Assembly: GCF_028640845.1 (NCBI RefSeq)
Contig: NC_080541.1
Coordinates: 161,146,502-161,210,501, forward strand
Direction: 5' to 3'
Source: Ahaetulla prasina
Taxonomy: Eukaryota > Chordata > Lepidosauria > Squamata > Colubridae
Length of the DNA stretch: 64,000 bases
Shown: positions 11,491-23,234 of the stretch, piece after piece
How the letters are laid out: each line of letters opens with the position of its first letter
Numbering within the stretch: the first letter of the stretch is position 1
Program-made: the position numbers and the translations under genes
Notes under the pieces: generated by a model
Databases searched by the model: none
The model's input: only the letters and a program-made list of their open reading frames with translations
What the model was told of the DNA's origin: nothing

Positions 11491-12050
11491 TAGGGGTGAA
11501 ATTCAGCAGATTCTAACAGATTCTGGAGAACTGGTAGTGGAAATTTTGAGTAGTTTGGAGAACTGGCAAATAGTTTGGAGAAGCTGGCTGGCCAGAGTGG
11601 GGTGAGAATGGGGATTTTGCAATATCCTTCCACCAGGAATGGGGTGAGAATGGGGATTTTGCAGTATCCTTCCCCTGGAGTGGGGTGGGAATCAGTGGTG
11701 GATTTCAAAAATTTTTACTACTGGTTCTGTGGGTGTGGCTTGGTGGGTGTGACAGGGGAAGGATACTGTAAAATCTCCATTCCCACCCCACTCCAGGGAA
11801 AGGTTACTGCAAAAATCCCCATTTCCTCCTGGTCATCTGGGAATTGAGAGGCAGAGAATAGATGGGGCGGGACTAGTCAGAATTTTTATTACCAGTTCTC
11901 CGAACTACTCAAAATTTCCGCTACCGGGTTTCCAGAACTGGTCAGAACCTGCTGAAACCCACCACTGGTGGGGATGGAGATTTTGCAGTATCCTTCCCTT
12001 GCCACGCCCACCAAGCTACGGTAGTAAAAAAAATGTGAATTCCACCACTG
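11491..12050 (-). mobile_element. hAT MITE, family C, host of a nested copy
   Basis: The outer copy is in reverse orientation, starting near taggggtgaaattcagcag and ending gaattccaccactg. Its flanks are tgctgaat (11483-11490) and ggctaaat (12051-12058), 6 of 8 matching. It is interrupted at 11693-11967 by a second family C copy in the opposite orientation, and a 40-bp internal block (ggggtgagaatggggatttt) is duplicated. Confidence 0.75.
11693..11967 (+). mobile_element. hAT MITE, family C, nested in the same family
   Basis: Ends are cagtggtggatttc and gaaacccaccactg. The target duplication lies inside the outer MITE: gtgggaat (11685-11692) against gtggggat (11968-11975), 7 of 8 matching. Confidence 0.85.
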
Positions 12051-12058
12051 GGCTAAAT

Positions 12059-12402
12059 AAAGTGCCTCTAACTGTAATTTCATGGGGGTTGGGGAGGGGG
12101 GAATTCTTTATAGATTGAGAGAGCTGTCAGTGAGAGAAAAGCAAACTCCTTTTAGGCTCCACAGTGACCCAAATTAGTTCTAATTCCACATTTCCTCTTA
12201 GTTCTCAGAAGCCTTTGAGGAATAAAAGTCTGGTGACAAGGACTAAGAACACCATACTATTCGCATGTTCAAAATTGGTATTTCAAACTTTGACACGGGA
12301 GGCTTCAAAAAGGATTTTGTGCCGTGATTGATACCCTAATGCACACACGAATAGAATCTGCAAGCGCCTTATCCAGAAGAACAAGAAATGATGTCGACAA
12401 AA
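12059..12402. other. No gene recognised
   Basis: Unique-looking sequence of 344 bases between a MITE and a Tigger copy. No open frame of interest. Confidence 0.4.
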
Positions 12403-12735
12403 CAGGCTGTTCTTGACTTATGACCGTTCATTTAACAACAGTTCAAAGTTACAATGGCCTCAGGAAAAGCGACTTACAGCTTGTACACCCACTTACGATA
12501 TCGTACCATCCTCAGCATCATAGGATCGCAATTTGGGCACTTGGCAACCGGCTTTCGTTTACAACTGGTGATATTGTCAGATGATCGCAATTTGCTACTT
12601 TTTTTGGACAATTTCCAGCTAAAAGTGCCCATTTGGGACGCTGGGTTTGCTTAACGACATGTGATTCGCTTAACAACGGCAATTAAATTGCCATGCAGTC
12701 TTGTGTAGCTCAACTTATGATCTCAACAACTAATG
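12403..12735 (+). mobile_element. Tigger-like element (copy 2)
   Basis: It begins caggctgttcttgacttatgac and includes gttcaaagttacaatggc and cttaacaacggcaattaaattg. The right end decays near 12735. It sits directly beside copy 3 in the opposite orientation. Confidence 0.7.
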
Positions 12736-12769
12736 ACAAAAATTCCGGTCCCAATTGTGGATGTAAATA

Positions 12770-13150
12770 CAGGTAGTCCTCAACTTACGACCACAATTGT
12801 GCCCAAAATTTCTGTTGCGAAGTGAAACATTTGTTAAATGAGTTTTGTCCCCTTTCACGACTTTTCTTACCACAGTTGTTAAGCGAATCGCTGTAGTTGT
12901 TAAGTTAGTAACACGGTTGTTAAGTGAATCTGGCTTCCCCATTGACTTTGCTTGTTACAAGGTCGCAAAAGGGGATCACATGACCCTGGGACACCGCAGC
13001 CGTCATAAATATGAATCACTTGCCAAGCATCAGAATTTTGATCATGTGACCCTGGTCACAAGTGTGAAAAACGGCCCTAACTCACTTTTTCAATGATGTT
13101 GCAACTTTGAACGGTCACTAAGTGAACTGTCGTAAGTGGAGGACTACCTG
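12770..13150 (-). mobile_element. Tigger-like element (copy 3)
   Basis: Ends are caggtagtcctcaacttacgacc and cgtaagtggaggactacctg, a clear terminal inverted repeat of about 24 bp. It is preceded by TA, as expected for a TcMar-type TA target; the right TA reads tg. Length is 381 bp, and no transposase is encoded. Confidence 0.85.
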
Positions 13151-14745
13151 TGGAGGATTTACATATGGTCTACCATTTACATATGGTCTGTACATGTGGT
13201 GTACCATTTCACCGAGACAGGAACAATGGGTGTAGTTAATGAGGATTGGCGGGGCGAGCTAGGCTAGATTTATCAACAGTGCTTCCTTTTTTCTTTTCTC
13301 ACCTTAACTGAACTGAGATTGAGATATGCCAAGTGGGGCAATTCCTAATCCCACACACAGAAGAATGGGAAGGACACTGCAGAGTTACTAGGTGGGTTGC
13401 TAGGTGGCGTGTACACCAATTTCCTCCTTCGTGACAACTGCAGGCAAGGGAAGTACGCTTCAGAGTCAATGGAGCGTAAAGAGAAAGAGATGAAACCGGC
13501 TCTCTGCAAGTATCTGGGAGATGCCATTCTTTGGGCTGTGTCCCACTCTTCCCCCTCGATATATTCTTGCTAAATCCCACTCGTTATAAAGATCAAGCTG
13601 TAACACAAAAGGAAGGGGTGGGGAGGAGGAAAATACCAACATGATACGGACAGCGGAAGGAGAACCTTCAAAGCTTACGGGCCTTCCCAACCGCTGTTCG
13701 AGAAAGTGTTTTGAAGGCCGGCCTAGTTGCGTGGTTTTGGGTTGCAAAGTAACCGGGTTGGCCGAAGGCCAAACGTCCTGTCTGCTTCCTTTCCTGTTTC
13801 GGTAGCTGCCTGCTGCTCTGGTCTGAGCGGCCAGTTTTTTTTTTTTTTTGCAATGAGATATTGTCAACATCCTGGTTTGTTTTGCTTCTAGTGTTTCTTC
13901 CTACTGCGTAGAACTTGGCGTAACTTTGGGGCTGTCATGGATGCTACAGCTTGTCGCCCGTGAGAGAATTCCCTGGAACGCGTCACTGGGACAAAAAACA
14001 TCTCAGCCCTGATAAACATTAGAATAATGCAAAAGAAAGGAAGATATTGAAAAATAGTTGCAAGGAGAATAGCGGGGTGGAGGGATGGTAGAGAAAATAA
14101 GGGAATCTGACAGGAGCCTTTTCATTTTCTCCTTTCAGAGCCAAGAGCTGTAAATTCCCTTTTCTACTTCAGCAAATGCAAAACTATCGATCTTAGTTGA
14201 TATGGATCCCTACGATTATGATCTAAGCTCCTGCCAGCATAAGGATACATTGACCTGACTCCCCATCATACAAGTAGAGTTTGAGAACGTTGCTTCGTTG
14301 ATCTGGAGTGGAGGGCAGGAGTTGTCCTCTCTTTCTCCTAAGATACAAGGCGTTTTCCTCTTCTCGACATCACCTGATCATAGGCATCGGGCAAAGAGAA
14401 CCCAGCTTGGTCTAAAGATCTGTCCAAACAAGGAAGAGGAAAAAGCACTATCAAGGTTTAAATCGGGCTGAAGGTGAGAAAGGGTTGGTGTGAGTGGGGA
14501 AACACTGGCGTTCCCAGCCTGTGCTGGTAACTCCATAAATCACTTCTGAGCAAAGGTGACAGCGTGTGTAATGCTGAACGGAGTTCGTCATTGCCCAGGC
14601 TGTGCAAGTCACACGACAGAAACGAAAGGAAACGCCTGGGAATTACACAGCATAGGTAAAGTTCTGGTAGAAAGGAAGGCTTAGAGAAGTGATGCTTATT
14701 CAGCAAACCCCTTTACTCCTTTAACCATCCTCACATTATCTAAAC
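13151..14745. other. No gene recognised
   Basis: A direct repeat of tttacatatggtctac occurs near 13155-13190 and a T run near 13838-13850. Open frames of 134, 93 and 82 codons, all minus, have no recognisable domain and overlap in different frames. Confidence 0.4.
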
Positions 14746-14886
14746 TGGGGGGGGGGTGTCCCAAACATGCTGACTTTAAGACGTGTGGAGACTTCAATTC
14801 CACTTAACATGGCTGTCAGGGGAATTCTGGGAGTTGAAGTCCACCCGTCTTAAAGTTGCCAAGTTTGGGGGAAAAAACCCCACCCT
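14746..14886. mobile_element. hAT MITE, palindromic family A, degenerate
   Basis: The arms ctttaagacgtgtggagacttc and gggagttgaagtccacccgtc are recognisable with an interior hairpin. The left end lies in a G run and no clean target duplication is visible. Confidence 0.65.
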
Positions 14887-15564
14887 GGTTTAGACAACCC
14901 CAGCTTTGCACCACTTCCTGAAATGAGCCTGTGGAGTTTCAGACAGAACATGAGACTCTGCAGAAACTCTGCTTGTTTACTACAGAAAGAAGAAAGATCT
15001 GAGGGAATCTCATGCTGCTCTCAAACCACATATTGTCTGCTTGGGGTCAGAAAGCTTTGAGATTAGTGGCTTGATACAGCCTTAGTGAGATGCTTCAAAG
15101 GAATATTTGTATGCTTGGTGAGGCACAGGATGCCAAGAGTTTTGCTGCTAGCCGTTAAGAAGAATGTTAAAATTGGCATCCTGAGTCACACACAATATGA
15201 AGCCGTAACTAGGCACCTGAATGATGCTCCCCCTGGTGTTTTGGATACCAACTCCAACAGTTTACACCACTGTAACCAGATCATGGGGAATGATTTTTAG
15301 CCCCAAACTTCATGCTGGGACAAGGTTCTTTATTCCTCCATTAAATCCTGATGTGGTCTGTTCGTTTCTAATGTTCTGTGACTTGGATGTGTGAATCAAG
15401 GCATAGCAGCTCATTGAACAAACCATGGTTTTAGCCTTGTGTTTGGACATGTGAATGCAGCCGAAGCGTAACGTTAGAAAGCAGAAAGAGAAATAAGGCA
15501 CATTTAGGATGTTTTCAGCTGGATGAGAAAAAAGCAGTAAAGAGACTTGTACCTGGTATGAAAC
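14887..15564. other. No gene recognised
   Basis: A plus-strand frame (15085-15300) and a minus-strand frame (15310-15579) have no recognisable products. Confidence 0.4.
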
Positions 15565-15752
15565 AGTAGGGAAATCCAATTTTTTTTACTACTGGTTCTG
15601 TGGGTGTAGCTTGGTGGGCATGGCTTGGTGGCGTGGCAGAGGAAGGATACTGCAAAATCCCCATTCCCTCCCCACTCTGGGGCCAGCCAGAGGTGGTATT
15701 TGCTGGTTCTCTGAACTATTCAAAATTTCCATTACCGGTTCTCCAGAACCTG
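15565..15752 (+). mobile_element. hAT MITE, family C, right-truncated
   Basis: It contains ttttttactactggttctgtgg, a doubled tagcttggtgggcatggc, and accggttctccagaacctgc. It stops before the terminal repeat, so there is no usable right target copy. Confidence 0.7.
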
Positions 15753-16540
15753 CAGATCTGAGCTGCAAGTTTCCATGCAACCACCAGATTAATTGATTGA
15801 TTCAATTTTCGATTCCATAATGACTCTGGTTTACCAAAAAGCAAAATAAAAAAATATTAAGAGAGAGAAGACAGTTGACTGGAAGACAGAACCAAACAGA
15901 CCAACAGCAAAAAGTTCAAACTGAAGGTCTCAGATACCTACTAAGTCCAAGAACTACCAGGCCTTCAGCCATTTGCAGAAAGATCAAAGTGTAGGAGCGA
16001 TATGAATCAGCATGGAATCTTGTTCCACAAGCCGGAGCCACCTCTAAGTGAATATATTTCCTAGGTCCCACAAGATGACACTGCCTAATTGACAGGACCT
16101 GGACTTCATCTGATGGACTTCACTAGATGGGCAGGAACATATGAAGTTAGGTGATCCCTCAAATGACCAGGCCCTATGCCATGTAGAGATATATAAATGG
16201 CAACCAGCACCTTGAATTGCACCCAAAAGCCAGCTGGCAGCCAATGTAGCTAGTAAAGCAACAGAGACAGGTGCCACTGCATTCTTGGCTAGCTGTAGCT
16301 TCCAAGTGGTTTTCAAGGACAGCCTCATTTAGTGCATCTTATAGCAATACAATTGAGAGGCGACAAAAGCATGAATGATTGCTTGAAAAGACACTTGGTG
16401 AAATGGGTATAACTGATGCACATGTTGAATCTGTGCAAAGATCCTCTTGGCCTCAGTGGCTACCTGATCTTTGAGCAGGAGCTGTGAGTCCAGGAGGGCC
16501 CTTAGATTGTATACTGGTCTTGTATGGGAAAGTGTTAAAG

Positions 16541-16670
16541 GATTAACGACTAAGGATAGAAGGTTCCTGGAACCATGTGTGTGTCTGTGTCTGTATCTTG
16601 TCTGTGTGAGTGTGTGCGTGAAATAAACAAAGCCACCTGGTTTTCTCAGGACTGAGCCTGTTCCACCCCA
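16541..16670 (+). mobile_element. Possible small LTR-like insertion in the LINE
   Basis: Between recognisable LINE segments lies a TG-start segment with a tgtgtgtctgtgtctg tract, an aataaa signal and a tctaca end. No target duplication matches, so a solo LTR is only one possibility. Confidence 0.2.
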
Positions 16671-17974
16671 TCCAAACTCTACAGCCTCCAGGCATTGGGA
16701 CAGAACTTAAGTAGTGTCACTTAGTTGGCCTGGGGTTGCTGTGTATAATTGGGTGTCAGCATATTGATAACCCAAACCAATGGATGATATCATGTAGATA
16801 TTAAGCAAAAGGGGAGAAAGGGTTGAACCCTGCAGCACCGTACGAGTGAGGAACCACAAGTGCCACCTGTGACCTTCTACCAGCTTTGATTGGAACTGGG
16901 CACAGAGAAAGGAAATAAACCACTGCAAAATAGTGGCTCCCACTTCCAGCCCCCAAAGCTGGCCCAATAGTACACCATGGTTGACAGTACTGAAAATTGC
17001 TGTGGAATTGAGGAGCACCAGGATGGATTTATCACCCCCATCCTGGTTCTGCCACAGGTTATCAACCAGTGTGACCACTGCTGTCTCTACACTGAATCTC
17101 ATCCTGAGTCTCAACTGTAGCAGATCTAAATAATCTGATTTTTCCAGGGTCCTCTGGAACTGAAGCCCAATCAACCTCTCCAACACATTCCACAGAAAGG
17201 GAAGATTGGAGATTGGAATGAAATTGCCCAGGATGGGGTGAAGAGGCAGACCACAGTCTCCTTGAAGACTGAGGAGACTGCTCCTGCAGAGAAGCGTATA
17301 CTTCCACCTGGAGCCAGCAGTAGGTCACCTCCTAGGCACCCTTAACCATCCAGGAAAGGCCTGGATCAAAACAGATAGCGAAGCTCCCAGGTGAGAGGAT
17401 CCCGTTCATTGTCTGAGGTCTCTCAAGCCAGTTCACTCAGTTGACTATACAAGGCCAAACCTTGGGTACTTCATCTGGACTTGTTCACTCAAAATCCAGC
17501 TCTGAATGACTCCAAATGTCTTTATCTGCCAAATTGCAAAATATTTCTCACAGTAGTTAGTCCTAGATTTATCTCTCCCCCGGCAGGGATTGAGTCACCT
17601 TGAACAGGGCTGCCAGGGAGATGCAATAAGGGCAGAGGAGTATGTTATTTTTGCTCCCTTTATCACTATGATGTAAGCCCAAATATAGATTCTTACCTAT
17701 GCTAAGATTCACTCTCATATTCCTCCAATGGTGCTCTAGGTGTCTCTTCATGCATGAATTTATCTTGTGGAGATGCTCAGTAGACCAAGGTGCATTCTGG
17801 GACGGACCAGGACCATCAGATCTAACCAAGTGTCTCTTTTCATGAGGTGAGATGACATCAGTGAACTAAAAAGTGATCTGTTCACAACAACAGACTAATG
17901 ACAATGTCTTCCTAAGCCACATCATGATGCAACAGTTCCATGCTGAAGACAGCCTAACATCCGGCACCTAGTGT

Positions 17975-18162
17975 GTGATGGGCCCATAATGACCTAGAAC
18001 ATGTCCATAATTGTCATGGACACCACAAATCCCTGAGCCAACCCAGACTCAATGTTACCAGGTGGCCAATAATCCCTTCTGGCATTGAGCATGGGTTGGC
18101 TCAGGCATTTGTGATCTCCATGACAATTATGGACATGTTCTAGGTCATTATGGGCCCAGCAC
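17975..18162. repeat. Inverted repeat with 70-bp arms
   Basis: The left arm (17975-18044) and right arm (18093-18162) are reverse complements at about 65 of 70 positions, separated by 48 bp. Arm landmarks are gacctagaacatgtccat on the left and atggacatgttctaggtc on the right. It lies inside the worn LINE and has no MITE ends or target duplication. Confidence 0.9.
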
Positions 18163-18772
18163 ATACTGAGCACCATCAGGCTTGGCATCTCTGGGGCCAG
18201 TTCAGCAATGGAATCCAGTAGCTCAGACAGGGATGATACTGGGTAGCAAGAGGCTAGTTCATCAGCAACAATCCTGTTTCCTAGAGGCCCACTTCAATCA
18301 AAGACCTCACATCTGGTTATCTGTGGAGCAGACAGAGCCTCTGAAAGCCTACAACAACTCAATGGATAACAACTATGACCACACCTCTCCTCCCTTGGGA
18401 AGGGCTGGTGCCAAAATCCAAGCCCAGATGACCACTTTTCCAAGAGGGGAATATCCCCTCTAGGTCCACCAGAACCTAGTTGGCTGCCTCATCCACAGCC
18501 CAGTTGTAGATGAAGGAAAATTGATTACAGACTGACCTGCCATCCAACAACAGCAGGTGGAGTCCAGGATCACCAAAGATCCAATATCCCGGTTTTGAGC
18601 GAAGAACCTGGGGCTGGTTATCAGAATTGTTCTCAGCAAGGGAGCCCAATGCTCCCAAATACAGCCCACCTGAGGATCCTATCATATCTCTGTCCCTCAT
18701 GGTTCCTATGTTCCTATCACTTCCTCTCCTCCTTCTTATTTCCTTTCCAGTCTTTGTATCTTCCTCCTAGGC

Positions 18773-18884
18773 CAAGGCTGTCAAACTCTTGGCCCACAGG
18801 CCGGATGCGTCATGCGCTGGCTACATCCACGCCCTGTTTAAGGAAGGGGGAAAACTCCCGCGACAACTTGAGTTTGAAATCCTG
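18773..18884 (+). mobile_element. hAT MITE, family B
   Basis: Ends are caaggctgtcaaactc and gagtttgaaatcctg. The target duplication is tcctaggc (18765-18772) against tcctaagc (18885-18892), 7 of 8. The family mark ggcccacaggccggat is present. Confidence 0.8.
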
Positions 18885-18952
18885 TCCTAAGCAAAGGTGT
18901 CCATTCACTCCCACGTACCACCCAGACCACCAACCAACCACTCATCTTTGGA

Positions 18953-19178
18953 GCCATGTTGTTGCAGTGGTTAGAATGCAGGATTGCAGGCTAATTCTGC
19001 TGACTGCCAGCAGTTTGATTCTCACCAGGCTCAAGGTTGATTCAGCCTTCCATCCTTCCCAGTTCGGTAAAATGAGGAGTCAGATTGTTGGGGGCAATAG
19101 GCTGATCGTGTAAATCACTTAGAGAGGGCTGTAAAGCACTGTGAAGTGGTATATAAGTCTAAGTGCTGTTGTTATTTA
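18953..19178 (+). mobile_element. tRNA-derived SINE (second type)
   Basis: The head has an A box near gttgcagtggttagaatgc and a B box near agtttgattctcacc. The body runs ccttccatccttcc, ggtaaaatgagg and gattgttgggggcaatagg, and the tail has agtgctgttgtt. It is the plus-strand counterpart of 36575-36800. Confidence 0.75.
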
Positions 19179-19179
19179 T

Positions 19180-20538
19180 CCACTCCCAACACTTCCAGTT
19201 CTCACAGCAAGCACCCTCTCCCAGTCCTCTTCGGTCACATGTGTGGCACTCATCAAATTACAGGGTATTATGACAGCCACCGTCCCCCCCAAAAAATAAC
19301 ATCAAACCAAAATCTTCTCCCCACACTAGTAAACAATGGGGAAGGCAGCAAAGAGAAAGTTTCTGCCTCTCTTTGCCTGCCATCTAGCTATCGTCCAGAC
19401 ATTTGCAGCTCAGATATCGGAGCCCTCATTTTATGCAACTTTCCAAAGATTATCACACTGGTAAGAAAGCTCCTGCAACCTAGTGGCTTTCTGAGATGAT
19501 TGTTGCAGGGGAGAAAGCTTGCGCTCCTAAATGGAAAATGCCCATTAAATAAACAAACTAACAAATGTCTGGCAGTTCTGTTCTTGGGAGTTTGTGCACA
19601 GGTGAAGGGCCCACTTCTGCTCAAGCTGCTCTCTTTCTCCTCTGAGCTTGCAAACGTGGTTTCTTACTACCCAGAGTAGGCTCATTAAGTGCAGCCCCCC
19701 TCCATTTATTTGGCTCTGCAGCCAAGTGCCAGATCGTCGGCATGGGCAGCCAGCCAGCTGCTTTCCTCAAACCTTGGGTCAAGGCAGTTCACCAGGGAGC
19801 CTTGTTTACTTCGTGTGGCTTTTTCAGCAACCGGCAGTGAATGGCTACAGCCTGGGAAACCGTCCCAAACCCAGAGGGCTAGAGAGGGACTGACCCAGGA
19901 CATTCAGTTTCATGAACTCATTTTTGTTTTTTGTTCCACTTTTGCACTGCTTGTAGACATTACTAAGCATGATAAATGATGAGCGCTTCTGCAAGATCAC
20001 ATGCTTTTCAAATAATGCAAAGGAAAGTTTGCAGCAGAAGGAGCAAGGAGATAAGAGCACAACATGTGATGGACTTTCGTGTGGCTCCTGGAACTGTGGT
20101 GGCGAGGGCAAAGAAACAAAAAGGTTGGGGAAGTTCGGGCAGCATAGAGGACAACTTGATCCCCCTGGAGCATGAAATGGTGTTCTTTTTTCCTCAAAAT
20201 ACATGGTGTACATTGTGTAATTTGCTTAGATCTTATTTCCCTTTATTGCAACTTTGCAGGTGCTGTATCATTGCAGGGCATTTGCTCACCCTTAATGCAG
20301 AGCATTTCAAGGTCTCCCCCCATCCCGTAAAAAAAACCCCTCTTATGCCCTGGAGCTCGGTTCACATGCAAGAATTAAAATGTAAAGACATTTACATCAC
20401 ATTCGATACCCATTTCTACTACTCATGTTGTAACGCTTCAGCTCAGCAGCTTGCAACCCATTTGATTGCATGTTTTGCCAGTGATGCTGGTAAGTGAAAT
20501 GTTCCATTTCCTTGGTGTCTTTTGCACATTTTACGGGA
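19180..20538. other. No gene recognised
   Basis: Overlapping plus frames of 117, 96 and 173 codons and minus frames up to 122 codons occur here, none with a recognisable domain. GC is slightly higher around 19700-19900. An unrecognised exon cannot be excluded. Confidence 0.35.
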
Positions 20539-20539
20539 G

Positions 20540-20574
<35 letters not shown>
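20539..20574. repeat. (TG)n(AG)n microsatellite
   Basis: About ten TG units run straight into about seven AG units. A second compound tract of the same kind lies at 40530-40557. Confidence 0.95.
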
Positions 20575-20575
<1 letters not shown>

Positions 20576-22443
20576 CCATACGTTTTTTAGGAGAAACACA
20601 CTCTTGTGTAAGTCTCTCATCCTTTGTTTTCAGATGGGGAAACCTCCTCTCCCCACTACGCTTGCTAAATGGGACCTGTGCGTATTAAGAAAATGGTTCA
20701 GAAGAAGAGCTTGGAATCTTAGATTCCTGCTATTCCTTAACACGTAGACGTCGCTTTTTCAGGGGTTTCTTGTTTTCAGGATACGCTGCTTCAATGACTT
20801 ATTCATGAAAGCCGCTGCAACTCCCTCCCTTCCTTCCCCTCTTCATGCAGAAGTCTGAGGTGGGGGGGGGAAGCGCCATGCTCGCTTTTAACCAATAGCT
20901 GAGCGCAGCTGGTCTGGCATAAGGTCGTAAGCATTTCGCCCAAATCTGTTTTGAAATCTGACAGCCCTACGCTGTGCTCCGAGCTAGCAGATTGCAAATT
21001 GTGGCAGGGCGCAGTGGCATGTAAAACCAGCGGGCTCTGTCTACCATCTGTTGGGCACAGCTTGCCTCCCGGATAGAGTGCCGCTGAACTCTACAGCTGT
21101 GTGTAACTTTCAGCCCAGACATTTTTTTTCCTTTTCTTTTTAAATTAATTAATAAATACAGGATGGCAAGACATTGTAATTGCCTACGTGCATTTTTTCT
21201 TGGGGATGGACTCTATTCAACGCGTTGGTAATTTAGAATGTAGCTGATTTGGCTAATCTTGAAAAGGTTACGCAGGGTGACATCTTAGATGCTGCAGGCG
21301 AGGTGGGGCAAATTAAAACAAAAAGGACGCAACACCCAAGGAGAATCCAACAACACACAACGTCTGCAGGGTTACAGATAAAGCTGCACCACTCTTTCTG
21401 TGTGGTGAAGCTGGATGTGTATGTGTGGGTGGGTGGGTGGGTGGCTACATTCTTTAAAGTCATAGGAAGTTCCCCTGGCTGAAAGTGGAAAGGAATTCCC
21501 CGGGTTTATTTCCCCCAAAACAATCCTCTAAAATCCCACCGTGTCTTAGAGCCACCGGAAATCGGGTGAAAGTTTTGAGAGAAAAAGTCCTTAAAGGAAG
21601 ATGTTTTGACATAGGATTTTCTTTTTAAAAAAAAATAAAGGTAGCTACTCTCTGAATCTGAGTCACATGCATCGGGAATGCTGGCCCCATTTCTGTGCAA
21701 GAGAACGACAGAAGAGGCTGCCTTCCAGGGAAAAGAGCCTTCTGAAACTGCATTTGATTTGCATGGGAAAGCCCCCGTTTCTCACTGCTTTCCCCAGGCA
21801 AATCCTGGCAGAGTTCTCTCTTTATTTGCAGCAGGAAAAAGATTTGAGCTAACATTTCCCCTGCAATTGGAAAATGCCGACCATTATAAGGCATCCGTAC
21901 TAATTTTTTTTTTAAAAAAAACCTGCTTGTTCAATCTGTATAGAATTAATGCCAGGCCCAGTTGTGGTTATTATGGCCCTTTAAACTTTTTCTTACAATT
22001 CACCTCTGCTCTGCAGAAGAAGAACCTCCGCCCCGCCCCCGCCCCCCCAGTGGAAACCCAGCAAATGTTTGTTCAGGAACTAAATGAAGCAAGACTGACT
22101 TGGCAGAATATCAACGCTGATTTTCTTGGAAGGGAGTGACTGAACTGACTGTACAGCAAACCTGTCACTTCCTGGACTGTTTTCAAGGACAAAGGCAGTT
22201 GGCCACTTGGACTGTGCCTACGCAGAAAGAAAAAAGAAAAAAATGTTCCAAGTAGTCTCTCCCCACCCACCAATTCCTTTATTTTTTCCCCCCACCCCAT
22301 TATTTAAACTTAGCAAGAAGGGAATGACCGAATGGCTTGGACGTGGAAGGAGAGAATATTTCCGATGATTATAAATGGAGAGGTGGAGGTGGTGATCTGA
22401 ACGGCATCATTGCAGTTCTTTGCAAGTCATGATTATTCATGTA
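20575..22443. other. No gene recognised; longest repeat-poor stretch of the first half
   Basis: A GGTG tract lies at about 21424-21443 and a C-rich tract at about 22025-22050. The 153-codon frame at 21678-22139 (plus) has no recognisable domain. The lack of known repeats over almost 1.9 kb makes this a place where host regulatory or exonic sequence could sit. Confidence 0.35.
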
Positions 22444-23167
22444 CAGATAGTCCTTGACTTACAACAATTGGTTTAGTGACTGAAGTTACAACAGCGCCAG
22501 AGGTGGGTTTCAGCAGGTTCTGACCGATTCTGGAGAACCACTAGTGGAAATTTTGAGTAGTTCGGAGAACCGGTAGTAAAAATCCTGTCTGGCCATGCCC
22601 CCATCTATTCTCTGCCTCCCAAGCCCCAGCTGATTGGGAGGAAATGGGGATTTTGCAGTAACCTTCTCCTGGACTGGAAAGGGAATGGAGATTTTACAGT
22701 ATCCTTCCCCTGCCACGCCCACCAAGCCACACCCATCAAACCAAGCCACACCCACCAAGCCACACCCACAGAACTGGTAGTAAAAAAATTCGAAACCCAC
22801 CACTGAACAGCACTGAAAAAAAGTGACTTATGGATGGTTTTCACACATAACGACTGTCGCAGCATTCTCCCATAATCATGTGATCAAAATCTGGGTGCTT
22901 GGCACCTGGCATGTATTTAGGACAGTTGTACTGACCTGGGGTCATGTGATCACCCTTTGTAATCTTCCCAGCCGGTTTCAGACAAGCAATGTCACTGGGA
23001 GAAGCCAAATTCACTTAACGACTATGGGATCCACTTAACAACTGCGCCAATTCACAGTTCAGCAACAGTGGCAAAGAAAAAAAAAGGTTGCAAAACGGGG
23101 CAGAGCTCATGTCTTGCTCAGCACTGAAAATTTTGGGCTAAACTGTCATAAGTCAAGGACTTACCTG
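22444..23167 (+). mobile_element. Tigger-like element (copy 4), split by a MITE
   Basis: Ends are cagatagtccttgacttac and gtcataagtcaaggacttacctg, flanked by TA on both sides (22442-22443 and 23168-23169). A family C hAT MITE occupies 22498-22805; the two Tigger parts join at acagcgc/aacagcactg. Confidence 0.8.
22498..22805 (-). mobile_element. hAT MITE, family C, inside a Tigger element
   Basis: Ends are cagaggtgggtttcag and cgaaacccaccactg. The target copies are aacagcgc (22490-22497) and aacagcac (22806-22813). The ccaagccacacccac segment is repeated several times within it. Minus-strand frames of 97 and 86 codons here are repeat artefacts. Confidence 0.85.
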
Positions 23168-23234
23168 TATGTGAAGGATCCTCCTTTGCCATTTTCCAAT
23201 AATAATGGGGTTAGTTGCATTGCATGATTTAGGA

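Larger units (their letters stand above)
15900..18700 (-). mobile_element. Degenerate L2/CR1-group LINE
   Basis: The minus strand carries a broken non-LTR reverse transcriptase. The 160-codon frame at 16707-17186 retains STVNHGVLL, a QGSTLSPLLLNIYM motif and GYQYADTQLY, where the catalytic YADD reads YADT. A frame at 17569-17829 resembles the linker before the RT domain (APWSTEHL, LEHHW). The 3' non-coding tail lies at about 15900-16540. Many stops and frameshifts show it is old. L2-like assignment is from motif memory; CR1-clade relatives are possible. Confidence 0.65.

Noticed and set aside
16541..16670. Solo LTR
   Set aside because: It has TG and CA ends and an aataaa, but flanks tggtct and gcctcc do not match; kept only as a low-confidence feature.
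16707..17186. Functional reverse transcriptase
   Set aside because: The catalytic motif is damaged (YADT for YADD) and the frame is short; part of a dead LINE.
19976..20497. 173-codon plus frame as a host gene
   Set aside because: Composition and content are unremarkable, with competing frames on both strands.
21678..22139. 153-codon plus frame as a host exon
   Set aside because: No recognisable domain, overlapping minus frames and no splice-site support I could argue for.
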